In this document: piece after piece, positions 53,835-63,218 of the stretch
Numbering within the stretch: position 1 is the first letter of the stretch
Layout: the number at the start of each line of letters is the position of its first letter
NCBI GenBank assembly: GCA_018649885.1
Contig: JABIHA010000085.1
Span: forward strand, 100,744 to 164,743
Direction of reading: 5' to 3'
Source: Bacteriovoracaceae bacterium
GTDB lineage: Bacteria > Bdellovibrionota > Bacteriovoracia > Bacteriovoracales > Bacteriovoracaceae
Length of the DNA: 64,000 nt
The notes under the pieces: model-generated
What the model was told of the DNA's origin: nothing
The model's database searches: none
What the model saw: the letters and a program-made list of their open reading frames with translations, nothing else
Translations under genes and position numbers: made by a program

Positions 53835-54845
53835 TTATTGCCCTCTCATTTTTGGATTAATGACTGCGTAGACAAGGTCTACCAGCATATTGATCATAAT
53901 AATCATAAAAGCAATAATTAGGATTCCACTTTGGATCACAGGGTAATCTCTTGCTGCAACAGCAGACACCATCCATTTTCCAATTCCAGGCCAGCTAAAA
54001 ATAGTTTCTGTCAGTATTGCCCCTGTCATAATGGAGCCGAACATAAGGCCTATGACTGTCACAACTGGAATGAGAGCATTTCTGAGGCCATGAACATAGA
54101 TGATTTTTTTAGGAGAAATACCTTTGGCCTTGGCAGTTCTCATATAATCTTCTGATAAAACTTCAAGCATTGCTGAACGGGTCATTCGAGCAATAATCGC
54201 CAGCGGAATAGTACCCATGGCAATTGCCGGCAGCATTAAATGTTTTACAGCGTCAATAAATGCTTCGAGTCCTTCACCAGAAAGCCAAGTATCTATTAGC
54301 ATCAACCCTGTAATGGGATCGATATCATACATAATAGATAATCTACCAGCTACAGGCGTTATTCCCAGAGTTACTGAAAATATTAAAATAAGAATAAGTC
54401 CCCACCAAAAAATAGGCATAGAGTACCCCGCTAAGGAGACTCCCATAACCATTAAATCTATAGGTCCATTTTTTTTAATAGCTGCAATAATACCAAGGGG
54501 GATACCAAAAATAATGGCAATTAATAGGGCCACAAAGCCTAGTTCAAATGTTGCTGGAAACCTATCAAAGAATTCTTCTTTGACAGTTCTTCTAGAGACA
54601 ATTGATTTTCCAAGATCACCCATGGAAATATTCTTAATAAAAATTGCGTATTGAATAAAAAGAGGCTTATCGAGGCCTAGATTTTTTTTCATTTGTTCGT
54701 AAACAACTGGATCAGCACCTCTTTCCCCTAACATCAACATAACGGGGTCTCCAGGAGCCAGTCTGATTAAAACAAAGCTTAAGATAGAGACACCAATGAG
54801 GGTGGGGAAGAGCCCGAAAAATTTTTTGGCCAAAAACTTGATCAT
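53835..54845 (-). CDS. Oligopeptide/dipeptide ABC transporter permease (OppB/DppB)
   Basis: About 336 residues. MIKFLAKKFFGLFPTLIGVSILSFVLIRLAPGDP and DLGKSIVSRRTVKEEFFDRFPATFEL are typical OppB sequences; later HGLRNALIPVVTVIG. Start at ATG 54845 gives the usual MIKF N-terminus; a GTG at 54857 is also possible (AGGA is 2 bases before it). First gene of the BCDF operon. No binding protein lies next to it. Confidence 0.92.
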   Translation of the reverse strand: MIKFLAKKFFGLFPTLIGVSILSFVLIRLAPGDPVMLMLGERGADPVVYEQMKKNLGLDKPLFIQYAIFIKNISMGDLGKSIVSRRTVKEEFFDRFPATFELGFVALLIAIIFGIPLGIIAAIKKNGPIDLMVMGVSLAGYSMPIFWWGLILILIFSVTLGITPVAGRLSIMYDIDPITGLMLIDTWLSGEGLEAFIDAVKHLMLPAIAMGTIPLAIIARMTRSAMLEVLSEDYMRTAKAKGISPKKIIYVHGLRNALIPVVTVIGLMFGSIMTGAILTETIFSWPGIGKWMVSAVAARDYPVIQSGILIIAFMIIMINMLVDLVYAVINPKMRGQ

Positions 54846-54961
54846 GAAATTATGCACATTCCTAAAAAATTAATTCATTGCAACTTACCAAAGTGTTGGC
54901 TTTTAGTCATGTTTTGAATTCTGATGTAACTTGCTGGAATTACGAGCATTTTTGTGGCTTT

Positions 54962-56917
54962 CTATCTAACTTTTTTGAAAAATGAAATTCCGAAATGTCC
55001 TGTTTTACTCCAGGGAACCTGAAAGAAGGAATAGACCAAGAAGTTTCGAAGCGTCATTTTTTTGTAATTGGGAACCCACCACGCTCTCAGTGGAATGATC
55101 ATATGCTTGTGGGTCTTTTTAAGAAGATTTTTAGACTTGTCATTTACATTCATAAAAACATAGTCGTACTTGGAAATATCTTTGTCTTTAATAAACCTAT
55201 AAGTGTGAACATCTCTGAGATACCAGGTTAATGGCCAAAGGGCGTCACCTTGAAGATAAATTGAAGGTTTTTTGGCACTTATGGGTGAGAAGTATTTTCT
55301 TCTGAGATCACGGGCCATTTTATCAAACTGCCAGGTGGTGTGAACTTGTCCAATTATTTGTGATCTTTTTCCCGCTCTTCCAAAGTTTGTCATCACTGAG
55401 AGTCTAAGAGTGAAGAGAAATAAAAAAGTAAAAATAAAATTTTGAGTGTGGAATGAGGGAGTTTCAAATTTGTCTTTGATGGAAAAGAAAAAGATTGAAG
55501 AGGTTGCAGTGCAGACAATAATTGTGAGCATTGAAAATGTTCTTTCTTCTATTGAGAAAACCGTAGCAAAAAAGAAGATGGATACTGAAAGCATGGTGGC
55601 GAGTTCCAATATATTAAACTTCTTTCTCTTAATCAGATCGTATTGACCGAAATACAAGGCCAAATAAATCAGGCCTGGTACCAGTGTATAGAGTGAAAGC
55701 CAGGGAACTTTTTCCCCCAAATATGAATAAGTGAAAAAATTGGCCCAGGTAAAATATCCAAAAAATGCCAACCCTCTTTTTTTATCAGATAGGTGAGTTG
55801 CGGTGATAACAATAGGATGAATCAAAAAGATGAAAAGAAGAGGGATATCAAAAGGTATTTTAAGTTTGAAAAATTGTAGAATAGGAACTTTTGATAAATC
55901 ACTTTCATTAAATACAAAGTAAAGGACAGTACAGGGAAAGAGTATTGTGAAAAAAGAAATTATATGGGTCATTCCACGGCTAAAATAAAAATGGATTGTG
56001 GATATGAGAAGAGCTCCTATAAAGACAACTTCGTACATAGACAGAATCATAAATTGAAAGGAGAAGGGCCCCTTAATTCGTTCTATATTGTGCTGCTTTA
56101 TCCAGTAACCAATACTCTTTCTATAAAGACCATCTAGTATCCCCTGCGGGTATTTGAAACCGGCCGAAAAAAAGTAGCAAAAAATAAACGAGCCCAATAA
56201 TAAACCACCAATCCAAAACCATGGATAATTTTTAATATTTTTGAACCAAGAGCTTAGTAGGGGGACAAGTTCACGGCTTTTATCTGATAAGTGTAAATAA
56301 AAGAATTCAAATATAAGATACCCTAGGCAAAGGGCCATAAAAACATAGCTATTTTCTTTGATCGCCAACTGTAGTGCCAAGGAGGTTAGGGCATAAACCC
56401 CTCTCCTTTTTGCAGGAGCAATGAGAAGACCATAGAGAAGTAAAAAATGTGCCGAAATCATAAAGTAGTCATGCCTTGAAAAGCGTGACCAATAAACAAT
56501 TGAAGGAGCAATAGCAATATAGGCAGTAAGAAATAAAAGTGCTTTGGTGGTTAAAAATCGTCTAAATAAGAAGGGGAGAAATAGAAATAAACTCCCCATT
56601 AAGGCCATTGGAAACCTGACGGCAAAGTCAGTGTTGCCAAGAAAATCATAAACCCAGGGCATAACATTATATAAAATTGGCCCGTGAAGAAGAGGCTGGT
56701 ATTTATAAAAACTGGTACTCGGTCTGTCGTATGCATATTGCCCATACATACCGTGAAGGGATTCATCGTGGTGGATAGGTCTCGAAGTATCTAATTGATA
56801 CCAGCGAAGTGAAAGTCCTATAAGTATGATGATAAATAAAATCGCCTTGGGATTTTTCTCATACCACCTAATAATATTAAAACCCTCTCCACTTTTAATG
56901 GGAGTTTGCTCTTCCAT
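54962..56917 (-). CDS. Multipass membrane glycosyltransferase-like protein (TIGR03663/Agl23-like)
   Basis: 651 residues with at least ten membrane segments. LDTSRPIHHDESLHGMYGQYAYDRPSTSFYKYQPLLHGPILYNVMPWVYDFLGNTDFAVRFPMA is the conserved N-terminal block of TIGR03663/Agl23 (GT39-like) proteins, with the acidic HHDE pair corresponding to the GT-C catalytic loop, and VYWSRFSRHDYFM a second family motif. Agl23-like proteins are associated with lipid-linked glycan flipping in archaea. Minus strand, divergent from the plus-strand glycosyltransferase genes. Confidence 0.8.
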   Translation of the reverse strand: MEEQTPIKSGEGFNIIRWYEKNPKAILFIIILIGLSLRWYQLDTSRPIHHDESLHGMYGQYAYDRPSTSFYKYQPLLHGPILYNVMPWVYDFLGNTDFAVRFPMALMGSLFLFLPFLFRRFLTTKALLFLTAYIAIAPSIVYWSRFSRHDYFMISAHFLLLYGLLIAPAKRRGVYALTSLALQLAIKENSYVFMALCLGYLIFEFFYLHLSDKSRELVPLLSSWFKNIKNYPWFWIGGLLLGSFIFCYFFSAGFKYPQGILDGLYRKSIGYWIKQHNIERIKGPFSFQFMILSMYEVVFIGALLISTIHFYFSRGMTHIISFFTILFPCTVLYFVFNESDLSKVPILQFFKLKIPFDIPLLFIFLIHPIVITATHLSDKKRGLAFFGYFTWANFFTYSYLGEKVPWLSLYTLVPGLIYLALYFGQYDLIKRKKFNILELATMLSVSIFFFATVFSIEERTFSMLTIIVCTATSSIFFFSIKDKFETPSFHTQNFIFTFLFLFTLRLSVMTNFGRAGKRSQIIGQVHTTWQFDKMARDLRRKYFSPISAKKPSIYLQGDALWPLTWYLRDVHTYRFIKDKDISKYDYVFMNVNDKSKNLLKKTHKHMIIPLRAWWVPNYKKMTLRNFLVYSFFQVPWSKTGHFGISFFKKVR

Positions 56918-57137
56918 AGAACCCCTTGTATTTATACTATTTTACGCTGTGCAAGCTCATGCAAAAAGAGGAAATAATAGGACCCTCGTATTAATGTCTG
57001 ATTGGATTCCCCGGTTAAGTAACAGATAAATTTGTTTTTTGAATAGTCATATAGAGTACATCTTTGCCGTGCATCACAACTTTTCAATAGGCCTTAAAAT
57101 ATTAGTAACTTATATAAAATATCTAAGGTAGGAATTG

Positions 57138-57845
57138 ATGTCTTCTGAATTATTAATAATGATGCCCGTTTACAATGAAGAAGAGGCGCTCGGAGCTGTT
57201 GTTGATGAATGGATCAAGGTTTGCAAAAAACTAGATGCCAAAATGCTTTTAATTAATGATGGATCAAAAGACAAAACCATTGATGTCATAAAGCAAAAAG
57301 CAGGTGAGTATGAGGAAATCATGTTTATTGATAGAGAGAATAAAGGGCATGGCCCAACTATAAGGGAAGGTTATCAATATGCTATTGATCAAGGATATAA
57401 ATGGGTTTTCCAAACAGATAGTGACGGGCAAACAAATATAGAAGAATTTTATCCACTATGGGATAATCGTGAGGCAGGACCATTTCAATTTGGAATGAGA
57501 AGAAATAGAGGCGATGGCCGAGGAAGAGATATTATTAGTCTTGTCCTTAGGACTTTGATTTATCTCATTTTTGGAGTTTACCCCAAGGATGCCAATGTCC
57601 CATTTAGAATTATGCGTACTGATAAGCTAAAAGAATATCTTGCCCATGTTCCAGTGAGCTTTTTTCTCACAAATTCACTACTGTCAGCACTTATTTTGCA
57701 AAAAGGTGAAGATCAGATCCACTGGTTTCCCATAACATTCCTGCCAAGGGCCGGAGGGGTTCCATCTATTACTTGGTCGAGATTTTTTACAATCGGGCTT
57801 CAGGCTATCAAAGATTTTAGAGATATAAAACGGAGTTTAAAATAA
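57138..57845 (+). CDS. Glycosyltransferase family 2, dolichyl-phosphate mannosyltransferase-like
   Basis: 235 residues. MPVYNEEEALGAVVDEW, INDGSKDKTID, GHGPTIREGYQYAIDQGYKWVFQTDSDGQ (DxD metal site) and later a C-terminal hydrophobic region. This is the DPM1/GT2 type that transfers sugar from nucleotide-sugar to a polyprenyl phosphate. ATG 57138 with TAGG upstream is preferred; TTG 57135 also possible. First of three plus-strand genes. Confidence 0.85.
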   Translation: MSSELLIMMPVYNEEEALGAVVDEWIKVCKKLDAKMLLINDGSKDKTIDVIKQKAGEYEEIMFIDRENKGHGPTIREGYQYAIDQGYKWVFQTDSDGQTNIEEFYPLWDNREAGPFQFGMRRNRGDGRGRDIISLVLRTLIYLIFGVYPKDANVPFRIMRTDKLKEYLAHVPVSFFLTNSLLSALILQKGEDQIHWFPITFLPRAGGVPSITWSRFFTIGLQAIKDFRDIKRSLK

Positions 57846-57852
57846 CTGCTCT

Positions 57853-59403
57853 ATGAATAGATTTATCCAAAGCATCACTCAAAAGCGTCAGCTAAATCTC
57901 TCTCCTTATATAGAGTGGACCACATTCTCTTATTTATTTTGTCCTTTTATCATCTTTTTTTTCGGATATTTTAAAACCTGGATTTTTCTATGTTGGCTGA
58001 TTCTCTTAGGGCTTTTGGTCTATAAGAATAAAGACAAACTTTGGGTCAAGCGTAGTGATTACTCTACCCAGTATAGCTACTTAAATTTAGCACTTCTTCT
58101 GATGGGAGTTTGCTTATGGGTTTATTACTCAGGGATTGGTTGGTTTAGTTTTACTAATGGGGATTATGTCAAACACAACGCTATACTTTACGATTTAGTG
58201 AGTAAGGAGTGGCCTGTATATTATCACAACGGGCCTGAAGGCGGAGGCAAGGGCTTCTACCTTCATTACTATTTTGGCTATTATCTAATTCCAACGGTCG
58301 TTGGAAAATGGCTGGGTTTTTTAGCAGGACTTAGGTTCACCTATTTCTGGGCAATTTTGGGAATTCTTTTAGGTTTATATTGGAGCTTTAAATTAATAGG
58401 AAAGATCAGGCCCATAGTATTTGTGGTATTTGTCTTTTTTAGTGGTTGGGATATTGTGGGGCATCTACTTATGAACGGTAAGATTCCAAGCCTTGGAACC
58501 CATATGGAGTGGTGGTCTGGATCTTGGCAGTTCTCAGGAAATTCGACATTACTATACTGGGTTCCACAGCATGTAATCCCCGCATGGATTTTGACTCCTA
58601 TAATTATGGATAAAATTCTACAAAGGCGAGGTGAGTCCACTGCTCTTTGTTGGTATTGTTTAACAAGCTTTTGGTCTCCTTTTGTTATGTTTGGGTTACT
58701 TCCTTTCATTTTTATTTGGTTTATTCGAACAAATATTAAAAAGTGGTTCTCGATCCAAAATATATTCTTTGCAGGATTCATCTTTACTGTTTTTGGACTT
58801 TACTATTTTTCTGGAAGCTTAAATCACCGTAGTGGATTTATTTGGAGTACACAAAATTTTGATCAACATATTACAAAGCTTCTGTGGTTCTATCTGCTTG
58901 AGTTTATCAACTTTTGGATTTTTGCTCTTCCACATTTTTGGTATGGAAAAAAAGAGCACAAGATATTAACAGTATCCGTGGCGATCTTGCTGGTAATCAT
59001 TCCACTGTATGTTTTTGGTATGTACAATGATTGGGCCATGAGAGTCTCAATCCCTTCTCTTTTTGCTCTTCAACTTTTAATCATGATCCAGTTCTTTCAG
59101 TACCAGTACAAAGGAAAGAAAATTGCTCTTGGTTTTTTTGCTCTTTTCTGGGCAATTGGATCGATCACTTGTCTGTCAGAAATTACCAGGTCAGTAAAAA
59201 ACCCCACGGCGCGAATTCCAAAGCGTGGGATCAATCAAATGAGGCAGTATCAAACGAGTGCTCAGTATATGGGAATACCCATTTCCCCATTTTTTAAGTA
59301 TTTAACGAGAAAACCCTCAAAGGGCTATAAACTAAACCCAAGTGTCTACAAACATCTTAGACTGAAACACACCCCCATATGGTCTGAGTATTTCGACAAA
59401 TAA
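57853..59403 (+). CDS. Multipass membrane protein, GT-C-like
   Basis: 516 residues with about ten hydrophobic segments. NGDYVKHNAILYDLVSKEWPVYYHNGPEGGGKGFYLHYYFGYYLIP is the first large loop, with an Asp and two His in the place of GT-C catalytic loops. No named family, but combination with the adjacent GT2 gene suggests a polyprenyl-sugar-using glycosyltransferase. Ends after a C-terminal soluble region of about 60 residues. Co-directional, 7 bp after the GT2 stop. Confidence 0.65.
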   Translation: MNRFIQSITQKRQLNLSPYIEWTTFSYLFCPFIIFFFGYFKTWIFLCWLILLGLLVYKNKDKLWVKRSDYSTQYSYLNLALLLMGVCLWVYYSGIGWFSFTNGDYVKHNAILYDLVSKEWPVYYHNGPEGGGKGFYLHYYFGYYLIPTVVGKWLGFLAGLRFTYFWAILGILLGLYWSFKLIGKIRPIVFVVFVFFSGWDIVGHLLMNGKIPSLGTHMEWWSGSWQFSGNSTLLYWVPQHVIPAWILTPIIMDKILQRRGESTALCWYCLTSFWSPFVMFGLLPFIFIWFIRTNIKKWFSIQNIFFAGFIFTVFGLYYFSGSLNHRSGFIWSTQNFDQHITKLLWFYLLEFINFWIFALPHFWYGKKEHKILTVSVAILLVIIPLYVFGMYNDWAMRVSIPSLFALQLLIMIQFFQYQYKGKKIALGFFALFWAIGSITCLSEITRSVKNPTARIPKRGINQMRQYQTSAQYMGIPISPFFKYLTRKPSKGYKLNPSVYKHLRLKHTPIWSEYFDK

Positions 59404-59454
59404 GTATTTTAATTTTGCATAAGATAATTATTGTTCAATATTGGATTGGTAAAA

Positions 59455-60564
59455 ATGATTAGACCATTATATCTCCTATACTTTCTTTATATTTCATTTC
59501 TAATTACAGGCAAAACTATTGTTCATGGACCCGATGGGATTTTAGAGTGGATTGATATTCCTCTAAGTTACTTGGCCCTCTTTGGCCTTTATTTACATGT
59601 ATTTAAAATTAGAAGTAAGAAAATTGCTTTTTGGAAGTTTTACTCTCTGACTTTTCCAATTTGGGATATAGGAATTAATACCTATTTTCATTTCCAAAAA
59701 TATGGCAGTATCTCATTAAATAAATATATTTATGGGCTTACGACTGCATTTCCTCTCTATGTTGGAGTGGTGCTTTATAGCTTTTCCACTCGAAAAGTAT
59801 CTATGCCATTGAAAGAAGAAAGTTCTTTGAAAAAGAAAACTGCTACCAAACAAAGAGGTATGAAAAAAAATGAATCCATTTTTATCTCAACACTCGTTCT
59901 CTGTGGAGTCTGTCTCTTTTTCTATGCACAGTTTTCAAAAAAAGCTAGAGCTAACTTGAATGATCTTACTGTGGGAGTCTTTAAACCTGTTATTTATCTG
60001 TATCCTCAGCAAGAAACAAAAATTAGAGCGAAATTGGACTTTGATGGACAATTTCATTTTACATGGCCTCCTTACCATGAAGGTTGGGAGGTTGTCGCAG
60101 ATCCTAATGGTAAAATTCAAACAATGGATGGAAACGAGTATAGCTATCTTTTTTGGGATGGACTATTCAATCTGCCTGATATGTGGAAAGAAGATGGCAC
60201 CGTAGTTGAAGGCAATAAGCTAGACGTCTATCTAAGAAAAACTATGATCAACATGGGACTAAAACCTACCGAGTATAATGAGCTCATTGTTTTTTGGACG
60301 CCAATACTAAAAAAATCACCTTATGTACAAGTAACTATTCTAACTGATGAATACGAAAAAATGGTTCCTCTCCACATTGAGCCCAAGCCAGACAATATTC
60401 TTAGACTCTATATCCTTTTTAGAAAACTGGATGAAAGAATTGAAGTTAAAGCTCAAAAACTACCAACTTTAATACGTGAAGGGTTCACTGTAGTCGAATG
60501 GGGGGGATCAATAATTAAGGATGATAGGCCTGGTGGTATCTTTCAGTTGATCCATCAATATTAG
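59455..60564 (+). CDS. Membrane protein with a KPVIYLYP extracytoplasmic domain
   Basis: About 369 residues from ATG 59455; a TTG at 59431 would add eight residues. The first 125 residues form four hydrophobic segments, then a lysine-rich linker, another membrane segment (about 143-158), and a C-terminal domain of about 200 residues. That domain begins FKPVIYLYPQQETKIRAKLDFDG and has EYSYLFWDGL, which is the pattern of the uncharacterised KPVIYLYP family seen in many bacteria. Third plus-strand gene of the glycosyltransferase cluster. Function unknown. Confidence 0.65.
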   Translation: MIRPLYLLYFLYISFLITGKTIVHGPDGILEWIDIPLSYLALFGLYLHVFKIRSKKIAFWKFYSLTFPIWDIGINTYFHFQKYGSISLNKYIYGLTTAFPLYVGVVLYSFSTRKVSMPLKEESSLKKKTATKQRGMKKNESIFISTLVLCGVCLFFYAQFSKKARANLNDLTVGVFKPVIYLYPQQETKIRAKLDFDGQFHFTWPPYHEGWEVVADPNGKIQTMDGNEYSYLFWDGLFNLPDMWKEDGTVVEGNKLDVYLRKTMINMGLKPTEYNELIVFWTPILKKSPYVQVTILTDEYEKMVPLHIEPKPDNILRLYILFRKLDERIEVKAQKLPTLIREGFTVVEWGGSIIKDDRPGGIFQLIHQY

Positions 60565-60585
60565 AGCTCACTTGAGCTTCTTTGT
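60564..60585 (+). terminator. Candidate weak terminator after the glycosyltransferase cluster
   Basis: GAGCTC (60564-60569) with GAGCTT (60574-60579), loop ACTT, one G-T wobble, and CTTTGTT behind. It overlaps the stop codon of the preceding gene. Stability is limited. Confidence 0.4.
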
Positions 60586-60719
60586 TAAACAACCGTTACC
60601 AGTGTCAAAACCTTTTGGCCCCACCTAAAATAATTTTTATTTATTGCCGTTGAGAAATCAATTCTTTGCTAGTGGTCCCCAATTTGTATTAATAGATGTA
60701 GCTCTATGGAGGTAGGTCA

Positions 60720-63218
60720 ATGGTAAAAAGGCTATTTTTCGTTCAATTACTAGTATTGGTATTTAGTGGGTGCAATAGTGGAGGTGACGGCGGTGGTGGT
60801 GACACATCCTCTCCCGGAACTCCTCCCATAACGAGTGCTCCTCCACCTTCAACTGGCAATCAGCAGCCGCTATCACCAGAGGAAAAAGTGAATGGTGCCT
60901 TAGATGCTTTGACCGCTGATGATATTTTAAATTTAAATACAGATTTAAATTCTATTACCAGTGACTTAGTTCTACCTGATTATTTAAATGAAGATGTGAA
61001 TTTAACATGGAAAATTGACTCTGCTTTTATTTCTGAGCTTGGAGTGATCACCCGTCCAGACTACACAGAGGGGGATCAAACCGTAGATATTATTGCGACA
61101 CTTTCAATTGAAGATCAAATAAAAGAAAAAATATTCACTCTTAAAATTAAGGCCCTGCCTATACCGGATGAGGTGGTTTTACAAAGTGAGTACGATAAAC
61201 TAACTGCAGGGTTGATTGTCTTGCAAAATAGCTCACTATACGAAGTTACCAGTGATCTCAATCTTGTGAGTACTCTCGGAAGTGGAGTACAGGTGAGCTG
61301 GACAGAAAGTAGTAATTACATAACTAGTAGTGGGTCTGTCCAGCGTCCAAACTATATTACTGGCAATGAGGAGTTAACTCTAAAGGCCACTTTAAAGTTA
61401 AACGAATTATTGCTTGAAAAGGAATTCACTGTAGTGATACTCGCAGATGAACTTGGTGATATTGAAGCCGTTAGGCTCGCCTCTGATTTGATCACTGAAG
61501 AAAGTATCTTACTATCAAATAGTTCACTCAAAAATATCACCTCTAAACTAAAGCTTCCGAGTCTTGGAAGCTTTGGCACTACCATCTACTGGAATTCAAC
61601 AGTACCCTATAATTTAATTGACACAGACAGTGGTGAAATTGCAGAAAACCTAAGGTTTCCTCGGGTGGGAAAATTGACTGCCAATATATATAAAGGATCA
61701 TCTTGGAGCTATAAGCAATTTATTGTGACTGTTACTTTCACTAACCCTGCTCAGGCCAGAGCTTACGGTGTATTAAAGTCAATTGGTATCGCAGATATTA
61801 TAGGAGCTAATTTATCTCGCTACAATATTTCCTCATCATTTGAGCTCACTGAAGTTCGTGTCAAATTTCCTGATTGCGATATTTATTTGACTACAAGCTA
61901 TGGTACATTAAATCGCGATGGCAAACGCCAAGGAAATCTCAGTTACTATGACTATACTGAGTATCCTAAAATTAGAGTTGGTTGTGGAGGGCCTGCGGAC
62001 TTACAGCAAGGCCTTGGCAGAATTACCTATGCATCCGCTAGTGAAGGACAGATAAAAGATACAGATCTCGATGGACTCTCTGATCGTGAGGAAAGAGAAG
62101 TTTATTTTACTAATCCTTCTGTCTCCGATAGTGATGGTGATGGTTTTAGTGATAGTGAAGAAGTTCTCCCTACTGGGAAAAATGGGGTATCTCTAGTGGA
62201 TTTAGGCGCCAATCCCAATGTACGAGATATTTTTATCGAAATTGATTATATGGCCAGTCCCAAAGGCCTAGAAAATTCTGAAACTGACACAACAAAGTCT
62301 TTTAAAGGGCTTCAAATCTTTGAGGAATCACTAAGAAAAGTTCAATTGGCGTTTGCTGCTTACGATCCCGAAATTAATGGAGGAAAAAAAACACCATTTA
62401 AAATTCATTTTGATATAGGCGATCTCTTTGACAAATCAAGTGGTCTAAACCCCGAAAAATTTGATCTTGGGGGAGGACAGGAGATTCCTTTTCAGTCAAA
62501 ACTTCGTATTGCATACCCAGGAAGCTCACTTTCTCACAATGATCTTAAACAACTTTATTTTGATCCTAGCAGACAGGGGATTTTTCACTACTTGATTTGG
62601 GGATACGAGTTTGAGGAGCACTATAACCCTAAAACAGGGTATAGAGTCACCTCTGGTATTCACGGATTGGCCGAAATCCCAGGCAATGATTTTGCCATTT
62701 GCATTGGTTGGGTCTCTGTAGGTAATAGCGTGTATTCTCACAATATGCAGGCAATGGAAATTATGCACGAACTAGGTCATAACCTAGGTCTCAGTCACGA
62801 CGGAAGTAGAAAAGAGTATTGGGGGAGAAAGCCAAACTATCCATCCATTATGAGCTATCAATATACTTATTACGATTCAGATATTGAGGGAAACGGTTGG
62901 CGCTATTATTCATCTAGTTCGCCTTATAGGAAAAAGCTTGTTGAGATTGGCAAGGGGTCACCGATGAACCTCCATTCTCCTGATTATCTACCGTACTACT
63001 CTTATGGTCTGAATATTGGTCTCGATGAAGATAATATGAGTGAGAAAATGGGTTGGAGTGGGATATTCATCGATTATAATAAAAATGGTGTTATTGACGA
63101 TGCTAAGTTTCAAAAAGACTTCAACTCTGATGGGAATAAATGGTCAGATCACGTGGACTTCAATGACTGGGCCAATCTCAAACTCGATTTTGGTGGTCAT
63201 CCCTATTACAATGACTGA
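60720..63218 (+). CDS. Lipoprotein zinc protease (metzincin-type) with Ig-like domains
   Basis: 832 residues. Lipobox LVFSGC with Cys18 after a signal peptide, then a Gly/Ser/Pro-rich linker. Three aBig_2-like Ig domains follow (about 55-145, 153-242, 248-340; each has a WxxSS-like and RPxxxxG pattern). Thrombospondin type-3-like calcium repeats DTDLDGLSDREEREVY and DSDGDGFSDSEEV lie about 447-482. The C-terminal catalytic region has HELGHNLGLSHD (683-694), the HExxHxxGxxHD zinc site, and PSIMSYQY as Met-turn. It should be a surface-anchored protease. Ends overlapping the convergent nucleosidase by 41 bp. Confidence 0.85.
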   Translation: MVKRLFFVQLLVLVFSGCNSGGDGGGGDTSSPGTPPITSAPPPSTGNQQPLSPEEKVNGALDALTADDILNLNTDLNSITSDLVLPDYLNEDVNLTWKIDSAFISELGVITRPDYTEGDQTVDIIATLSIEDQIKEKIFTLKIKALPIPDEVVLQSEYDKLTAGLIVLQNSSLYEVTSDLNLVSTLGSGVQVSWTESSNYITSSGSVQRPNYITGNEELTLKATLKLNELLLEKEFTVVILADELGDIEAVRLASDLITEESILLSNSSLKNITSKLKLPSLGSFGTTIYWNSTVPYNLIDTDSGEIAENLRFPRVGKLTANIYKGSSWSYKQFIVTVTFTNPAQARAYGVLKSIGIADIIGANLSRYNISSSFELTEVRVKFPDCDIYLTTSYGTLNRDGKRQGNLSYYDYTEYPKIRVGCGGPADLQQGLGRITYASASEGQIKDTDLDGLSDREEREVYFTNPSVSDSDGDGFSDSEEVLPTGKNGVSLVDLGANPNVRDIFIEIDYMASPKGLENSETDTTKSFKGLQIFEESLRKVQLAFAAYDPEINGGKKTPFKIHFDIGDLFDKSSGLNPEKFDLGGGQEIPFQSKLRIAYPGSSLSHNDLKQLYFDPSRQGIFHYLIWGYEFEEHYNPKTGYRVTSGIHGLAEIPGNDFAICIGWVSVGNSVYSHNMQAMEIMHELGHNLGLSHDGSRKEYWGRKPNYPSIMSYQYTYYDSDIEGNGWRYYSSSSPYRKKLVEIGKGSPMNLHSPDYLPYYSYGLNIGLDEDNMSEKMGWSGIFIDYNKNGVIDDAKFQKDFNSDGNKWSDHVDFNDWANLKLDFGGHPYYND

